64,000 bases of DNA from Plasmopara viticola (lineage: Eukaryota; Oomycota; Peronosporomycetes; Peronosporales; Peronosporaceae), in NCBI GenBank assembly GCA_001695595.3, contig MBPM02000042.1, forward strand, positions 186,001-250,000, read 5' to 3'. Positions 37,241 through 49,000 of this stretch are shown piece after piece. Position 1 is the first letter of the stretch. The number at the start of each line of letters is the position of its first letter. The notes under the pieces were generated by a model. That model was given only the letters and a program-made list of their open reading frames with translations. It did no database searches and was not told the origin of the DNA. Made by a program: the position numbers and the translations under genes.

Positions 37241-39099
37241 CTAAGAGTAATATTGACGCTGCACATTTTCGAGGACATCCCGACAGGATACGACAGCCCG
37301 TAGCTTAATGCACATAAGGAAAGCGCCCGCTAGTTTCCGGTGAAGGGAATACGCTTCTTGCGGAGGTGGCGTCAGGCGGCCTTGCATGAACACCTCGGTG
37401 TGTTGACCAATTCTCGTAGTCAACTTGCTCTTTTCAAAGTCAAACGGCTCATGAGACCGAAAGGGTTCGCCAACAACCATGCCTGCAGCGACATGAGCTC
37501 GCATCATTCCTGGCGATTCGTCACCAGTGAGAAAACGCATTTTAATCGAGTAGTCAACCAGTGTTTTCTCATCCTCGTTCGCAGCAGCCCACACAATATT
37601 AAAGTAATCGTCCACAAATGATTTTGGATAAGCACGAGCAGCCCCGAAATCCACCAGTCCAATCGTGTCGGTGGACGCATTGTACATGAAATTACTCCAA
37701 TTTGGATCTGTCTGCATAAAGTGCCAATCAAAGAGTTCGTGGATAGTAAGCTCGAGAATACGGCGAGCGATGCTGTCGCGGATTTCCTGCGAAAGATGCG
37801 TGGCCTTGTCAATTGCAACTCCAGAAATCAATTGCGTTGTCAAGATGCGCGACGTTGACAGTTCGCGGTACACACGCGGCACTACATACTTCTTTCCCAT
37901 GCCACTCTCGTCAATCAGCTTTTTAAAACGCTCTTGATTGTGCGCTTCACTAACGTAGTCGCATTCAGCCGTTAGTTCCTCCTTGCCCACACGGATGATC
38001 TCATCAATATACAGTCCGCGCGGCAAAATGTTGGTATACGTGACCAATCTTTTTAAGTTGAGCAGATCACTGCTAATGGACTCAGCAACACCTGGATACT
38101 GGATCTTAATCGCCACACGGTCACCATTTAAAAGCGTTGCTCGATGCACCTGTAATAATGTAACAATCACGACTATTACCAAGCCATTGGCCCGCATTAA
38201 CAGAAGAAAATAGTTACCTGTCCGATCGATGCAGCAGCAATGGGAATATCGTCAAATACTTGAAATCTCTCACGCCATTCGTCACCAAATTCCTTCTTCA
38301 GTTGCTGGTGTAGTTGGTCCTTCGGCATGACGTGGGCACTAAACTCCAACAGCAACACTACCGCTCAGATGCCAACCCATCAGCACTTGCAGAAGCACAT
38401 AACTTACTTTTCACGCACGCGATCAAGTGCCACCGCTAGTTTGGACGGAATCAATGTCTCATCTTGAATACTCAGCATTTGTCCCAGCTTCAGTGCCGCA
38501 CCTCGCATGGTACATAGTGTCTCTGCCAACTTCTCCACATTGGCATCGGATACCAATGCATTGTAGGTCCCATTCTTGCCGCCACTACGGACGATCTCTG
38601 CCGCCGTACCCACTGCCAGCCTTGCAGCAAGCCCTCCGAAGCCTAGAATACGAGACAGTGGCGACGATGGCACATGCTTTTCCTCCCACACCTTCTTCGG
38701 TGGCTCTTCCTCTTCAACTAAAGGTTTCTCGACTTTTGGTGGATTCTTTTCCTTCTTTTCTACTTCCGGGAGCTTCGTCTGAAGCGGCTTCGCCTCAATT
38801 CTCGGCTCTTGGACCTTTGGCAACTCACTAATCAACGCTTCTTGCTTTTTAAGCCCCAAAGGCTTCTCCTGTGTCTCTGGCTGCACATTCTGCTGTGTTT
38901 CCACTGGAGTTGCGTTTGCAGCAGACGATGACTTCGACCCTTTTTCATTTAATAGATTTGATCCTAAACGAGTCAGCTCCACTGCATGCGTGTACAGCCG
39001 CCCACTTTTGTTCTCCACATCGGAGCGCTGTGTTCGCATGACTTGTTCTGCAACTTTGCTGGCGCCTTGCAGCACGCGCATAAAGTCCTTCGACCACAT
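37241..39099 (-). CDS. COQ8: COQ8/ADCK3-type ABC1 kinase, 573 aa
   Basis: An atypical kinase/ATPase of the mitochondrial inner membrane that supports coenzyme Q synthesis. Exons 39099-38408, 38338-38218 and 38149-37241; introns of 69 and 68 nt; total 1722 nt. Diagnostic motifs in order are the KxGQ motif in AALKLGQMLSIQDE, the alanine-rich loop AAASIGQVHRA, the Lys in VAIKIQYPG, ELTAECDY, HFMQTDPNWSNF and the metal-binding LVDFGAAR. The C-terminal PPPQEAYSLHRKLAGAF also matches the family. Between the N-terminal helix and the KxGQ motif lies a Pro/Glu/Lys-rich linker of roughly 100 residues (PLVEEEEPPKKVWEEK) that I would not expect in most relatives. The start at 39099 is the first ATG, 84 bp from the divergent Pin1-type gene. 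Confidence 0.92.
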
Positions 39100-39183
39100 G
39101 ACGACTGGGAAGGCAAAGTAGCTTTATGTACAACACATCAATCTCATGTGATTGACAAGAAGAAAAAGATCGTATTGTTAACC
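39100..39183. promoter_or_regulatory. bidirectional promoter between COQ8 and the Pin1-type isomerase
   Basis: 84 bp separate the divergent start codons; it must contain or overlap both promoters. No recognised core element is visible. Confidence 0.5.
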
Positions 39184-39733
39184 ATGGCTGGTGCGATGTT
39201 ACGGCGGTTTTGCGTCGCGATAGTGAGATCTAATGGATGCTATGTATGCGACTAAGCAGAGCAAGTCCGTGCGTCTCACCTGCTGATCAAGCACAGCCAC
39301 TCGCGCCGTCCTGGTACGGTTTCAAATCTAGGCAATAATGTACAATACGCCATAAAAGTGACAATTATTATGGTCCGCAGCGTCGCGGCTATCTGACAAC
39401 ATAACGCGGTCCAAGGAGGAAGCTATCCAAAAATTGCTCGGTAAAGAAGAAGCTTTTTCTATTTAATGTTGATGGTCACGTAATTGTCGGCGATTCCATC
39501 TTGTCTACATAGAGCTGCGCGCGCAAATTGTGTCTGGCCAGGCCAAATTTGAGGACCTAGCAGAGCAATACAGCGACTGTAGCAGTGGGACGCGTGGTGG
39601 CGACCTTGGTCCTTTTGGCCGAGGAATGATGCAAAAGCCATTCGAAGACGCGACATTTGCGCTCAAGGTGGGCGAGCTGAGCAACGTTGTGGATACGGAC
39701 AGTGGAGTGCACATTATCGTCCGCACCGCGTAA
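39184..39733 (+). CDS. PIN1: Pin1-type parvulin peptidyl-prolyl isomerase without WW domain, 114 aa
   Basis: Exons 39184-39190, 39257-39313, 39381-39440 and 39513-39733; introns of 66, 67 and 72 nt. The product starts [20 protein letters not shown], a length and start like the plant WW-less Pin1. Catalytic-domain hallmarks are the basic phosphate-binding loop (KHSHSRRP), [43 protein letters not shown] and the C-terminal [11 protein letters not shown]. The enzyme isomerises phospho-Ser/Thr-Pro bonds in the nucleus or cytosol. The 7-nt first exon was chosen because it gives both correct phase and the best N-terminus; a longer first exon with a 39-nt intron is possible but fits worse. Confidence 0.88.
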
Positions 39734-41562
39734 CTGAGTTGTTGTAAATTGAGTGGCCAGAGCTGGGAATGCTGATATTTAGCATTTTGCAGATAGGTTG
39801 ACAGAATACAATGTTAAAAGACAGACCTCGTAAATGTTAGGTGAAACATAAATATTGTATTGTCTCAAAGCGCGCTCTCGTAAGTAATTGGACCTCCAAA
39901 TTGTGTGAAAGACCTAAATTTGACTCTTAATAAAAAGCGCATTCGCATCGACTATTTCGGTGATAGAGATGCACGTGACGTGGTAATAATGATGAAAAAG
40001 ATGAGAGCATTTTGTACTGCAGTCGCCGAGTTCGGGTCCGATGCCTTCGCCGGAATCGCAGCGACCGCGTATCAAGTTCTCGTTGACTAAATTGGTGGAA
40101 TTTGAGAAGGTTTTCCCGAGAAAGACGCACTCGCGCACATCGACAATTTTGTAAATAGAATGGGTGACGGATGCAGTGGACAAGGCACATTACGCACAAG
40201 AATAAAGTTCACGAAATTCAATTCGCCAACTTTATGTGTAAACCGCCAAGCTGCATTCATAGGCATATAACTACTTTTGGCCTTTAGAACTAGAATCCAC
40301 ATCCCGCTCGGCCAAAAGAAAAGACTTGGTGACAGCGGCCTTCATCAACGCTCTTCCTTGACCAAACAAAATCATGTAGAGCGTGTAGCCAAACAAAGGA
40401 GTTTGATGGGCGGAATTCAGTGATGATGGCCCGAAGTTTAATGCAATTTGAGATCGGACGCAACGGGCAAGTATAAGATAATCGTAAAATTTTGGCCATA
40501 CACAAGCGTCTAGTGTGAGTGACTTCATTTTGCTCTTATAGCTTAGCATTATGAATATCTACGAGATGAGTTATTATACTTAAAGTGGTTAGGTTTTGGG
40601 ATAAAAGCCCTGATGGGTCACTTACGCCCTTAATTTGAGCCGTGGTGCACCAAAATACAAGCTTTTTTTACGTCGAACAAGATTATTGAGCGGGAGCCGA
40701 CGCTGAAACAGTGCTTTTTTATAAAAATTTCGTAAGATGTTTCACGATGAGTGGTCTCTGGCGAGCCACGAAGTAAGTGGGTTTATTTTGACTTCTCGGT
40801 GGCTTAAAATGGTCGAATTTTATTTGCATAGGAGGATATTTTCTTGCTCATTGGACCAATTTTTATAAAAAGTGACCACGAAGACGGCCACTTGCTTCGT
40901 TTCAAGGCGGTGGGCGAGTCGCACAGCCCATCGCCGAGTGCGTGATGAGCTTTCACCATCAGGTCATCGTAAGGATAAACCATAAAATCGTCCTTGACTT
41001 TACGCCCCCCATCGTCAGTGATAATGTCAACATTTTAGTTGGGATTAAGTCATGATGGAGTATCTTGGTCATTTTGATGAGGCCTTGCGCGTAATCGTTG
41101 AGCCAGAACACATGATCAAAGCCGTTTGGTACTTATATCGAAAATTTATCAGCGTGGACGCAGATACCGGTCGCCTATATTAGAACTTAAGCCACCCGCT
41201 CGGTAGTTGATTTGCTCAACTGTAAAGTCTGTCATAGACTCTGGGGGATCGGTATTGCAAACGGCGAACACATATGAGAAGTTTTTTGCGATCGTGCATA
41301 TCAAGTTACACCGTCTCGGCCGATTCAACGATGCTCTTGCCTGCAAAACCGTGAGGAATGGCCTGCTGCTGGATCTAGCCGGGTGGAGTCCTCACCCTCG
41401 ATTGCTTAACAGATGACCGAGTCTAAGCCAGTTTCTAGGGAGGAATAAGAGTGAAAAAGCCCTCGGTTTTCTCGTTGCCACAACCAAAATTCCTTTTTTC
41501 AATATAAGTCTTTAAGCTAAGCACTACGTCTTTAAGACAGGAATAGTAACCGTCCTTCATTA
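39734..41562. other. intergenic with one weak ORF
   Basis: A 92-codon minus-strand frame (40549-40271) contains a hydrophobic stretch (PLFGYTLYMILFGQG) and reads somewhat like a small membrane protein, but I recognise no family and see no supporting splice partner. Nothing else here is supportable. Confidence 0.35.
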
Positions 41563-41601
41563 AGCGATCACTATCTCTGCACTGCAGAGATAGTGATCGC
41601 T
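41563..41601. repeat. 39-bp perfect palindrome abutting the hAT element
   Basis: Left arm agcgatcactatctctgca (41563-41581), a single central c, and an exactly complementary right arm (41583-41601). The left arm is host DNA containing the target-site duplication; the right arm lies between that duplication and the element. See the finding on its likely origin. Confidence 0.9.
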
Positions 41602-41603
41602 CA

Positions 41604-44415
41604 TAGGGATGGGGACGTAAACGGTGTTAACGTAAAAAAATGTGATTCCTGTTCCCGTCCAAAGTTTCCGTTCACGTTTTCTTAGACGTTGTTTGACGTC
41701 TCAGAAAGACACTGTAACCTGTCAAACCAATGGTTTGAAACCCTACCATGTTTAAGCTGCACAAACATAAGAACGGACGGGAGAAGAATTGGTAAGACAA
41801 GTCGGCTGCTGGCACATTAAAGCTGACGTGAGTTGTGCAAAAAGTCTATTTACAACATGTAACTCTTAACCACGTTTCTACCGTACGTCTTCAGCTACTC
41901 TTCTGGTTCCTCGCCAACTGTATTGCTGTAAAGAAAAAGGAGATCTCTTAGGTTGGAACAAGACAACCTATTACGCCGTGCTGTAATAATGTTTCCTGCC
42001 CACGAGAAGCAGCGCTCTGAAGGTACTGATGTAGCTACCATGCCAAAATACTTCCTCGCAATAGGAGCTAAGAGCGGAAACTCACTGCCATTTTCGCGCC
42101 ACCACTTGAGACCATCGTCAAGTTTCTGTGTTTTCGACTTCTGCTTTTGGCACGTATTTCCTTGTGCATTTTGATGGGATCTATCGTAGTATCGATTCAC
42201 CTCTGCCTCTACTTTTGCACGAAGCGACAACCCGTTTTGCACTTGAGGACGAGGCGATCTTCGCTTGCGTCCAAGGAGATCATTTATAAAGTGTTCTTCT
42301 TCATCGCTATCCTCATCGAAGCTCGTGCTGTAGATATCAGCACCAGCAGAGTGCATTGCCTCGCTCACCAAGAACTCCCTCCCTTCTATTTTTTCTGTTG
42401 CGTTCAGTGACTCACCATGCACGAATTGAGGATCAAGCAAGCAGCAATATTTCACATCCAAAGGTAATTGCTTAAATCTTTTTCGGAGCAAAAACAAGAA
42501 ATACCGACGGACGAGATGCATGCGTTCCAGCACCGAGCTATAGTAATTTTCTCCAGCGTGAGCAGGCGATATTTTGGCAAATATCCTCTGATTTAATAGT
42601 CGCTTTTCGAGAAGGCGTATACATGGATATATCAATGTAGCAGTGGGGTATGTTCCACCTGATAGTGTCTTAGTGACCAGCTCGAAAACCACGAGAAGCT
42701 TGTCGAGGCATTGGATGCTAAACCACATTTCTCCAGTGGGCCTCACAATACTTGCGTCGCTGAACTCTTCTTTGCCTTTCGCTGTCAATATAAACTCCAT
42801 GAATGATTGGATACTAGGACGAAGTTGCAGAAGGCGTTGAATCATGTGATGCGTGCTAATCCAGCGGGTGGCTACATCTGAAATAACGGTAAGAGGTACG
42901 GCCACATTTTGTAGCGACTTCAACTTGTCTTTTCCTTTAGGACTTTTGTTGAAGTAGTGAACAAGTTTGCGGAAGCTAGAAACATGCATTCTTGTTTCAC
43001 TCATGGCTAGCTTCATAGCGTTTAGAATTAAAGTTGTTGTCCGCACACCAAGACAACCATCAAGAAGACCTCCATCCAGCGTGTCATCAGCATTGACGTC
43101 CAGTGGCTCAACTTCATGCGAAACGTTGTCTATAGAACTTGCAATCGTTTGGGATTCGATTTCTACCAGTTCTTGCTCCAAGAACGCAATAGCTTCCACT
43201 TCAATTGCAGGGTCCTCAATCCACTGCTCCTCCTCATCTTCACTGTCAGCAATACTTTCAGCCTCCTCCCTCCCTTCCTCGTTCCCGTCATTATCCTCTT
43301 CCACATTTGTCACTTCGACACTTGTTTTTGAGAGAGCTCCAGATACAATCAAATGTAGCGTATGCGCCACGCATCCGAAATGCTGCACACCTAGCGCATC
43401 ACACGCACTGACAATGTTCGACCCGTTATCACGTACCATTTTGGTAACGCGAGAAACATCTAGACCCCACTTGCGCATGAGCACGCCCAATTTGCATTTA
43501 ATCCTGATGCCAGTGTGCTTCCCACGAAAACTCATAACATCCAAAGTGTACGTCATCATCTCAAAATTGGTATTCACAAAATGAATAGTTAGCGAAATAT
43601 AGCTATCTGTTGCTCGAGATGTCCACATGTCAGATGTGAGAGAATAGAAATCTGCATCTTCAGCAATCTGCGTCTTTACCAGCGATCGCTTGAACTGACA
43701 GCGATTTTGCATTTTTTCAGTAATAGTGCGGCGAGAGGGTAGCTCGTACAGACCTCTCATCGTCTGAATCAACGTCAAAAAAGAACGAAGCTCCTTGTCG
43801 TCGGCAACACTGAGTGGGCGCAGTCGTTTGGCAATCCAATCAATAAAAGCCCTTGTGGCCATCTCTTCGTCAGTTGGATCGATCTCTCTTGTTCTCTTTG
43901 TCGGAGAAACCATCATTGCATCAGATTTTCGCTTTGCACAAAGTGCGATCGCCACTCGCTTGGACGCCTGTTCACGCCCAGCTCTGCTGAGATCTTGTGG
44001 ATGGTTTTGATTCATGTGCTTTCGAATGCTGGCGCTACTTCCTGATTTGAAGCTGAATGAGCTCTTGCACTTTAGACAATAAGACAAGTTTGTATCAGAC
44101 GATTCCCACGCCTTCTTTCCCGGTGGTAGCTGTGCGTTTGGAGCTACAAGTCGGATGAACGACCAGTAATCGTCCTTCTTAATACGGCGCATCTTGAACA
44201 GGGGCGGCGGCGCACGAGCATTTGATGGTGGAGGCTCCATCCGGGAACGATGCGTTGTATGTAGGCTCTTTCGTCTATCCTGCAATCTCAGCCGTTTAAA
44301 AGTGCTCATGTGGTGTACCATACATTAATATTGCCGGCACGTCTCAAAACGTTTGCAATACGTTAACGGATACCGGCTTAACGTTCTTAACGTTGAACTG
44401 ACGTCCCCATCCCTA
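41604..44415 (-). mobile_element. hAT-family DNA transposon, apparently complete, 2812 bp
   Basis: Terminal inverted repeats are perfect over 15 bp (tagggatggggacgt at 41604 and its complement ending at 44415). The 8-bp target duplication ctctgcac occurs at 44416-44423 and, displaced by 21 bp, at 41575-41582. The subterminal regions carry repeated ttaacg/acgtt words, as expected for transposase-binding sites. A single long transposase frame fills the element on the minus strand, so it is potentially autonomous. Confidence 0.92.
41895..44321 (-). CDS. hAT transposase with BED zinc finger, 808 aa
   Basis: An uninterrupted single-exon frame. The BED finger is at about residues 45-110: aromatic DDYWSFIRL, then C82-x2-C85-x16-H102-x4-H107. 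The RNase H-like catalytic core follows, with FYSLTSDMWTSR near residue 235, the VRDNGSNIVSACDAL region, and a C-x2-H (CVAHTLHLIV). A long acidic insertion (EEDNDGNEEGREEAESIADS) interrupts the core, as is usual for hAT proteins. The C-terminal dimerisation domain is present (WWRENGSEFPLLAPIARKYF; SVPSERCFSWAG). It cuts the element out through hairpin-ended flanks and inserts it with 8-bp duplications. Two nearby starts exist (44321 and 44309). No frameshift or stop is seen, and the length is typical. Confidence 0.93.
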   Translation of the reverse strand: MVHHMSTFKRLRLQDRRKSLHTTHRSRMEPPPSNARAPPPLFKMRRIKKDDYWSFIRLVAPNAQLPPGKKAWESSDTNLSYCLKCKSSFSFKSGSSASIRKHMNQNHPQDLSRAGREQASKRVAIALCAKRKSDAMMVSPTKRTREIDPTDEEMATRAFIDWIAKRLRPLSVADDKELRSFLTLIQTMRGLYELPSRRTITEKMQNRCQFKRSLVKTQIAEDADFYSLTSDMWTSRATDSYISLTIHFVNTNFEMMTYTLDVMSFRGKHTGIRIKCKLGVLMRKWGLDVSRVTKMVRDNGSNIVSACDALGVQHFGCVAHTLHLIVSGALSKTSVEVTNVEEDNDGNEEGREEAESIADSEDEEEQWIEDPAIEVEAIAFLEQELVEIESQTIASSIDNVSHEVEPLDVNADDTLDGGLLDGCLGVRTTTLILNAMKLAMSETRMHVSSFRKLVHYFNKSPKGKDKLKSLQNVAVPLTVISDVATRWISTHHMIQRLLQLRPSIQSFMEFILTAKGKEEFSDASIVRPTGEMWFSIQCLDKLLVVFELVTKTLSGGTYPTATLIYPCIRLLEKRLLNQRIFAKISPAHAGENYYSSVLERMHLVRRYFLFLLRKRFKQLPLDVKYCCLLDPQFVHGESLNATEKIEGREFLVSEAMHSAGADIYSTSFDEDSDEEEHFINDLLGRKRRSPRPQVQNGLSLRAKVEAEVNRYYDRSHQNAQGNTCQKQKSKTQKLDDGLKWWRENGSEFPLLAPIARKYFGMVATSVPSERCFSWAGNIITARRNRLSCSNLRDLLFLYSNTVGEEPEE

Positions 44416-44925
44416 CTCTGCACTTCTCCTCTGTGCAAGGTACAGTGCGACCCCGTCTCATAGAATGCAGCTCAGACGTTCACGAGAAATAAAAAAGTTA
44501 ATGCACCGCAGTCTCTTCGTATGTAAATTTCTTATTTTTTGGGTGCACAAATCAGATTGCACATCCCGCCCATTCGGTCACCCACCCACATTTTTCGACT
44601 GGCCAATCAATAGACTTTTTATTGGCTCAAAGTACCTCGTTGCTATTTTTCTGGAATGTGCAAAGCTCACAGGGCAAAAGTCAAGTCAAGGGAAGGGACA
44701 CAGGCAAGTTTATTTAACCCTGACCAATTAATAGATCGATGTGCCGTGATCCCCCCTGGTCATGCTAAATGTGAACAATATGATTGTTTCATTCGCTAGA
44801 AGTAGATAGATCTTGAGACGCATATATATTATGGAAACCGTAGCTGAAAATTCCCCGACATCGAGATTACATACATCCTTACATTTGATAAATAGATCAT
44901 CTACCACTCCAATCTGTCGCTGCAA

Positions 44926-46000
44926 ATGTTACCTCCACCATCCGAAATTTTCGACGCAACCCTATTAATGGCCAAAGATGAAGTACGTCAACACGCGCGC
45001 AATTACGGATACGATATTGTGGTGAAAAGAACAAGAAAGAAAGCAAAAAAGGAAAAAACCACGGCGTTTAATGGTCAGTGTTTAAGGTCTGATGTTTGGG
45101 TACCGAAAGCAAATGCATTAGACCATTCCGGAACGCGTCATACTTCAAGCAGCAAGGCCAGTTGCCCGTTCTCGGCTGTATTGCGTCGAGTCCTGACGGA
45201 CTTGAGCTCATTTTAGCAAGTACAGATAGAAGACGCGGATCACCAGCATTTACCATTCTATCACCCTAGCGCGCACCCGCACGGTCGCTAATTAGCCGAT
45301 ACGAAAGAAGTCAATTTTTGCTTTGTCTACCACCGGGGTGCGCCTTCGACAAATTTTGGCGTCTTTCCGCCACACCAGAGCGTTAGGTATAAAGCTAGAA
45401 TGGAGATACTTGCGGGGCGCATGCTGTTAGGGGCTTTGTTGGACTACTTGCAAAATTCTCGTGCAACATATTACCTTCATCATGGTAACGATAACATATG
45501 TTTATCGTTTCACAGTCTGCCATGGAAAAATGTCACGTGGGAAGGTCTGCACTCTCGATGCTACTTACAACATCAAAAGGTGAGTATAAAATAACGGTAT
45601 TCTTAGTAGAATCTGACAACAAGGTTTCGTTGGCCACTGCTGCACGTGGTATGCATCACTGCCAATTAACAAATATATATACGCTCTGTTCTTGTATTCT
45701 GAGTGATGAGACATCCCGTCTCTGGGCTATGACCAAGCTCAGAACATTGTTGGTGGATGTGGGAAGGACGGAACAATCATCTTGTGACGGACAGGGAGCT
45801 TGCTCTAATGATAGCCCTTAAACAAAAGCCTTCGCGAAGCAAGTCGTTGGTATGCAGATGGCACATTACCAAAGATAGTTTCGCAAAACATAAAAAACCT
45901 TTCTCGCAGGAAGACTTCGCAAGTTTCATGAAAGCATGAAATCAGCTGGTACATTCAAGAAACGGAACATTTACGAGATGCGACTTAGTGAAGTGCAAAG
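44926..46000 (+). pseudogene. decayed MULE transposase with FAR1-type DNA-binding domain
   Basis: The N-terminal part (44926-45213) resembles the FAR1/MULE DNA-binding domain: NYGYDIVVKRTRKKAKK, SSSKASCPF, then across a stop codon an HQHLPFYHPSAHPHGR segment. The transposase core follows from about 45,500 with PLLHVV-like and HLVTDRELALMIALKQ blocks and VCRWHITKDSFAKHKK, ending near SQEDFASFMKA. Stops and frameshifts at several points (for example at about 45,214 and 45,290) mean it is inactive. Terminal inverted repeats were not found by eye. Confidence 0.7.
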
Positions 46001-49000
46001 TAGGACGCGATAATGTGATACACTACTTGACCTGCGCAACACCGATTCTATTATTGGCGAAGAATGATGAAGTCTTTTTTGCTCAAACATGGAACATCCT
46101 TCCCGGCATCGACTCAGGAAATCCAGACTTTGCTTGATATTTATGACTTTGACAATTATTGGTGGCTTGCAGCCCCAATTTCTTCGATGGCGGCACCAAA
46201 AAGGCCCTAGAGATTCGAAATCGTGCACAACTCGATCTTGAGACAAAACCTTAACGAGGCTTTTACTGATTGGCAACAAATGATCGTGCCCTGCTAACAA
46301 TTGGGGTGGTTAACGATCCTGAACAGACGCAAGTTCAAAGGAGGCCAGCTTCAACTCGGCGTCTTCCATCCGCATTTGAACATGCGGATACTGCTGTGGC
46401 ATCGCAACGTCGATGATGCCGTATCTACAAAGATACGGGTCATAATTCGCAAACATTCCGACGAAGTGAGCAGCCTATGTAAAGCCGTCACTGCTTCAAC
46501 TATTCACGTTGATCACAGCCATTTTGTAAACTGATTTTTTTTAATTTTGGGCTGTGCAACTAATTATTCGTAATCTGTGTCATCGACACTGACATGACTT
46601 TACCATTCCTCTTGATTGAGAATCTTTTTGGTTGTCGCCTCTTTTTATGAGTGCCGCGAAACTTCTTGGATATTGATGTTGCTCATCGCAATTAGCTCTT
46701 TGCCATGGATATTTTGCAGCATTGAGCGACCAAGAATTCTATCTTTCAATCTAGACCCTCTGTATTTGGTTGTAGCAGCGGCAAATTTTGACGCATCACC
46801 GTCGGCGATTAGCAGTCACTCTGGAGCCAACAAGGCCTGCAATTGCGATGTCAAACAACCCTTGGTATTGCGCTTGTCAAACTCATGCCGACTCCTTTTA
46901 CAAAAAATCTTATGGCGGCCTAACTCCTTCTCCGCCATTCGCATAATACTTATGCAAGTACTTAGCAAAGACGTATGATTTTCTTGATTCCTTCTAGTTT
47001 CATAGCATCTTTCAATCCACAATGGCCTTGACTTCAGGGATACTGTCCAAAAATCATGCTTCCCAATAAAGCACTCTAGATTGGAACTTTGCTACACTCA
47101 GCTGCAATAGCTTATGTACTCGAGCACTGCTCACAAGTGAACAATCTTGTTTTTACACGCCTGTATAACCGTCCTCTGTATGATTGTAGAAAATGCTTGC
47201 CAATAACGTTTGTCTGTGTCGAACAACTACAAATTGTTTTAGCCTTAAAGGTATGCGCAAAAAGCCTTTGGTCACGACCAATCAGTCCCGCAGTCAATTA
47301 TATTGATCTCTTGCATGCGTATGTTTGCTTGCTGCTAGAAATGATCGTTGCTGAATGGCTTGATAAACTAGCTGACTTTTTAGCTAGGTTGGACAAGGTC
47401 AACAGTCACGAAGCGATAGCGCCAATTTTTAATCGTGCCTTCAGCCAACATGTAGTGCTAGAGTCAATTGACTTGAACTATTGGCTCTTTTAAAAATCTC
47501 TTTCCGATAGAACACTTATAAGGTGCTTGGCACTAAGCTGGCCATTTTCACGGTTGTTTAGTGAACAAGCAGGAGGAGTTAATTGCGACGTCGAGGACGT
47601 ATATGCAGTGTGGCGCAAGTACATCAAAGCGCTGAAGCAGCATGCTCTCACTCGTCGAGACAAAACAGAGCAATGTCTCTCATGCTACACGCTGCTTTGC
47701 TTGAATAAGTTCGCTGACTATCGCACTAATGTCACCACATTGTGACTTTTTGGCTGGATGAAAAGCAATGTCGAGCAGCTTGCTATTATCAAACCTCCCA
47801 GATTGCGTAAGCAAGTGAATTATATGAACTTACAAATTGGCCACATTCGTTAATAGGATTGATTCATTACAATAAGCTTAACGCAGCGCCATTCCGGAAA
47901 GACGTCGATTTTGGCGCAAAACAACCCGGCGGGATGTGAAAGGTACAGCGCACGCGACTTTGTAGGCGACCACTAGCAGCCTCAGAAACAACAAGCTCGT
48001 ATTAGAGCTATTATTGCGGTAAAATAAACATTTATGCTAAAAAATACCTACAATTGCAGATTATGCTGTCTCTAGAATCAAACCGCGCCCGCGCTCCATT
48101 TTAACGATGACTTAAGTCAATTAAGCACTAAATGATTGGAAGTGGGATCAACAGACATAGTCTCGAAAGGCCAATTCATCACCATTGATTTTAAACACGA
48201 AGTGCCACATCCTCTGCATAGAGGAACGCGATCTGTGCATTAGTTTGCGGAGCGATTTAAGACCTGAATTCTGACCAAATTTGAGCTGGAGACATCGGAG
48301 CTGAGACATCTTAGGTATATCTTGGAAAACATGATGGCGTTGCAGTTTGCCAGCTTTGGGCGTGCATCATTCAAACGTCGATCGCAAGCGGATCCATGAC
48401 GAAGAGCACTTGGTGCGCCGCATGATCGACCTACGTCTCCTATTTCTTTATAGAAAAAACGAGTGACACTTCCACGTAAAGGGCGTTCTCGCGTGACGCC
48501 GTCGCCGGAGACAGGTCCAGTATGTTGCATACTCGACGTAAATTTATCTAATCAAAAACCCATGGATGTTCTAAGGCTACACCTCGTGAGGTGCCCACAA
48601 CGCGCAAAATAGTTCCGTAATCTGAATTTGTTTATCTCCTATACCTCGAACATTAAATTACAATCAACCAAAACAGCTCCGCGTCGACTTTTCGCTTCAA
48701 ACTTTCGCTTTTAACTCGATGATCGCCTGCCTTCGAGCACTAAAGAGCTCTTCATGACTTTGGCATCTCAATCTTTTGTGTTTTTCGGTATGTCTTTATA
48801 CAAGTGTCAGTAGCAACAGGGGTGCGTTGTAAAACGGTGTTTTCTTAGAATGTGAGAACGCGGCCTTCTGGACTTTAATGCTTTAAATGTCGCTGCCCAA
48901 TTTTGAAAATTTGCGTACGAGCTACCTGATCTGCGTCGAATGCTGAAAAGCTTCTGTCACATTGAAACAACGAGAAACGTGTGCGGTGTGGGTAATAATT

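Noticed and set aside
38427..38831. A 134-codon plus-strand frame
   Set aside because: Antisense shadow of the COQ8 linker.
42967..43584. A 205-codon plus-strand frame rich in Ser and Thr
   Set aside because: It is the antisense shadow of the hAT transposase, low in complexity opposite the acidic insertion.
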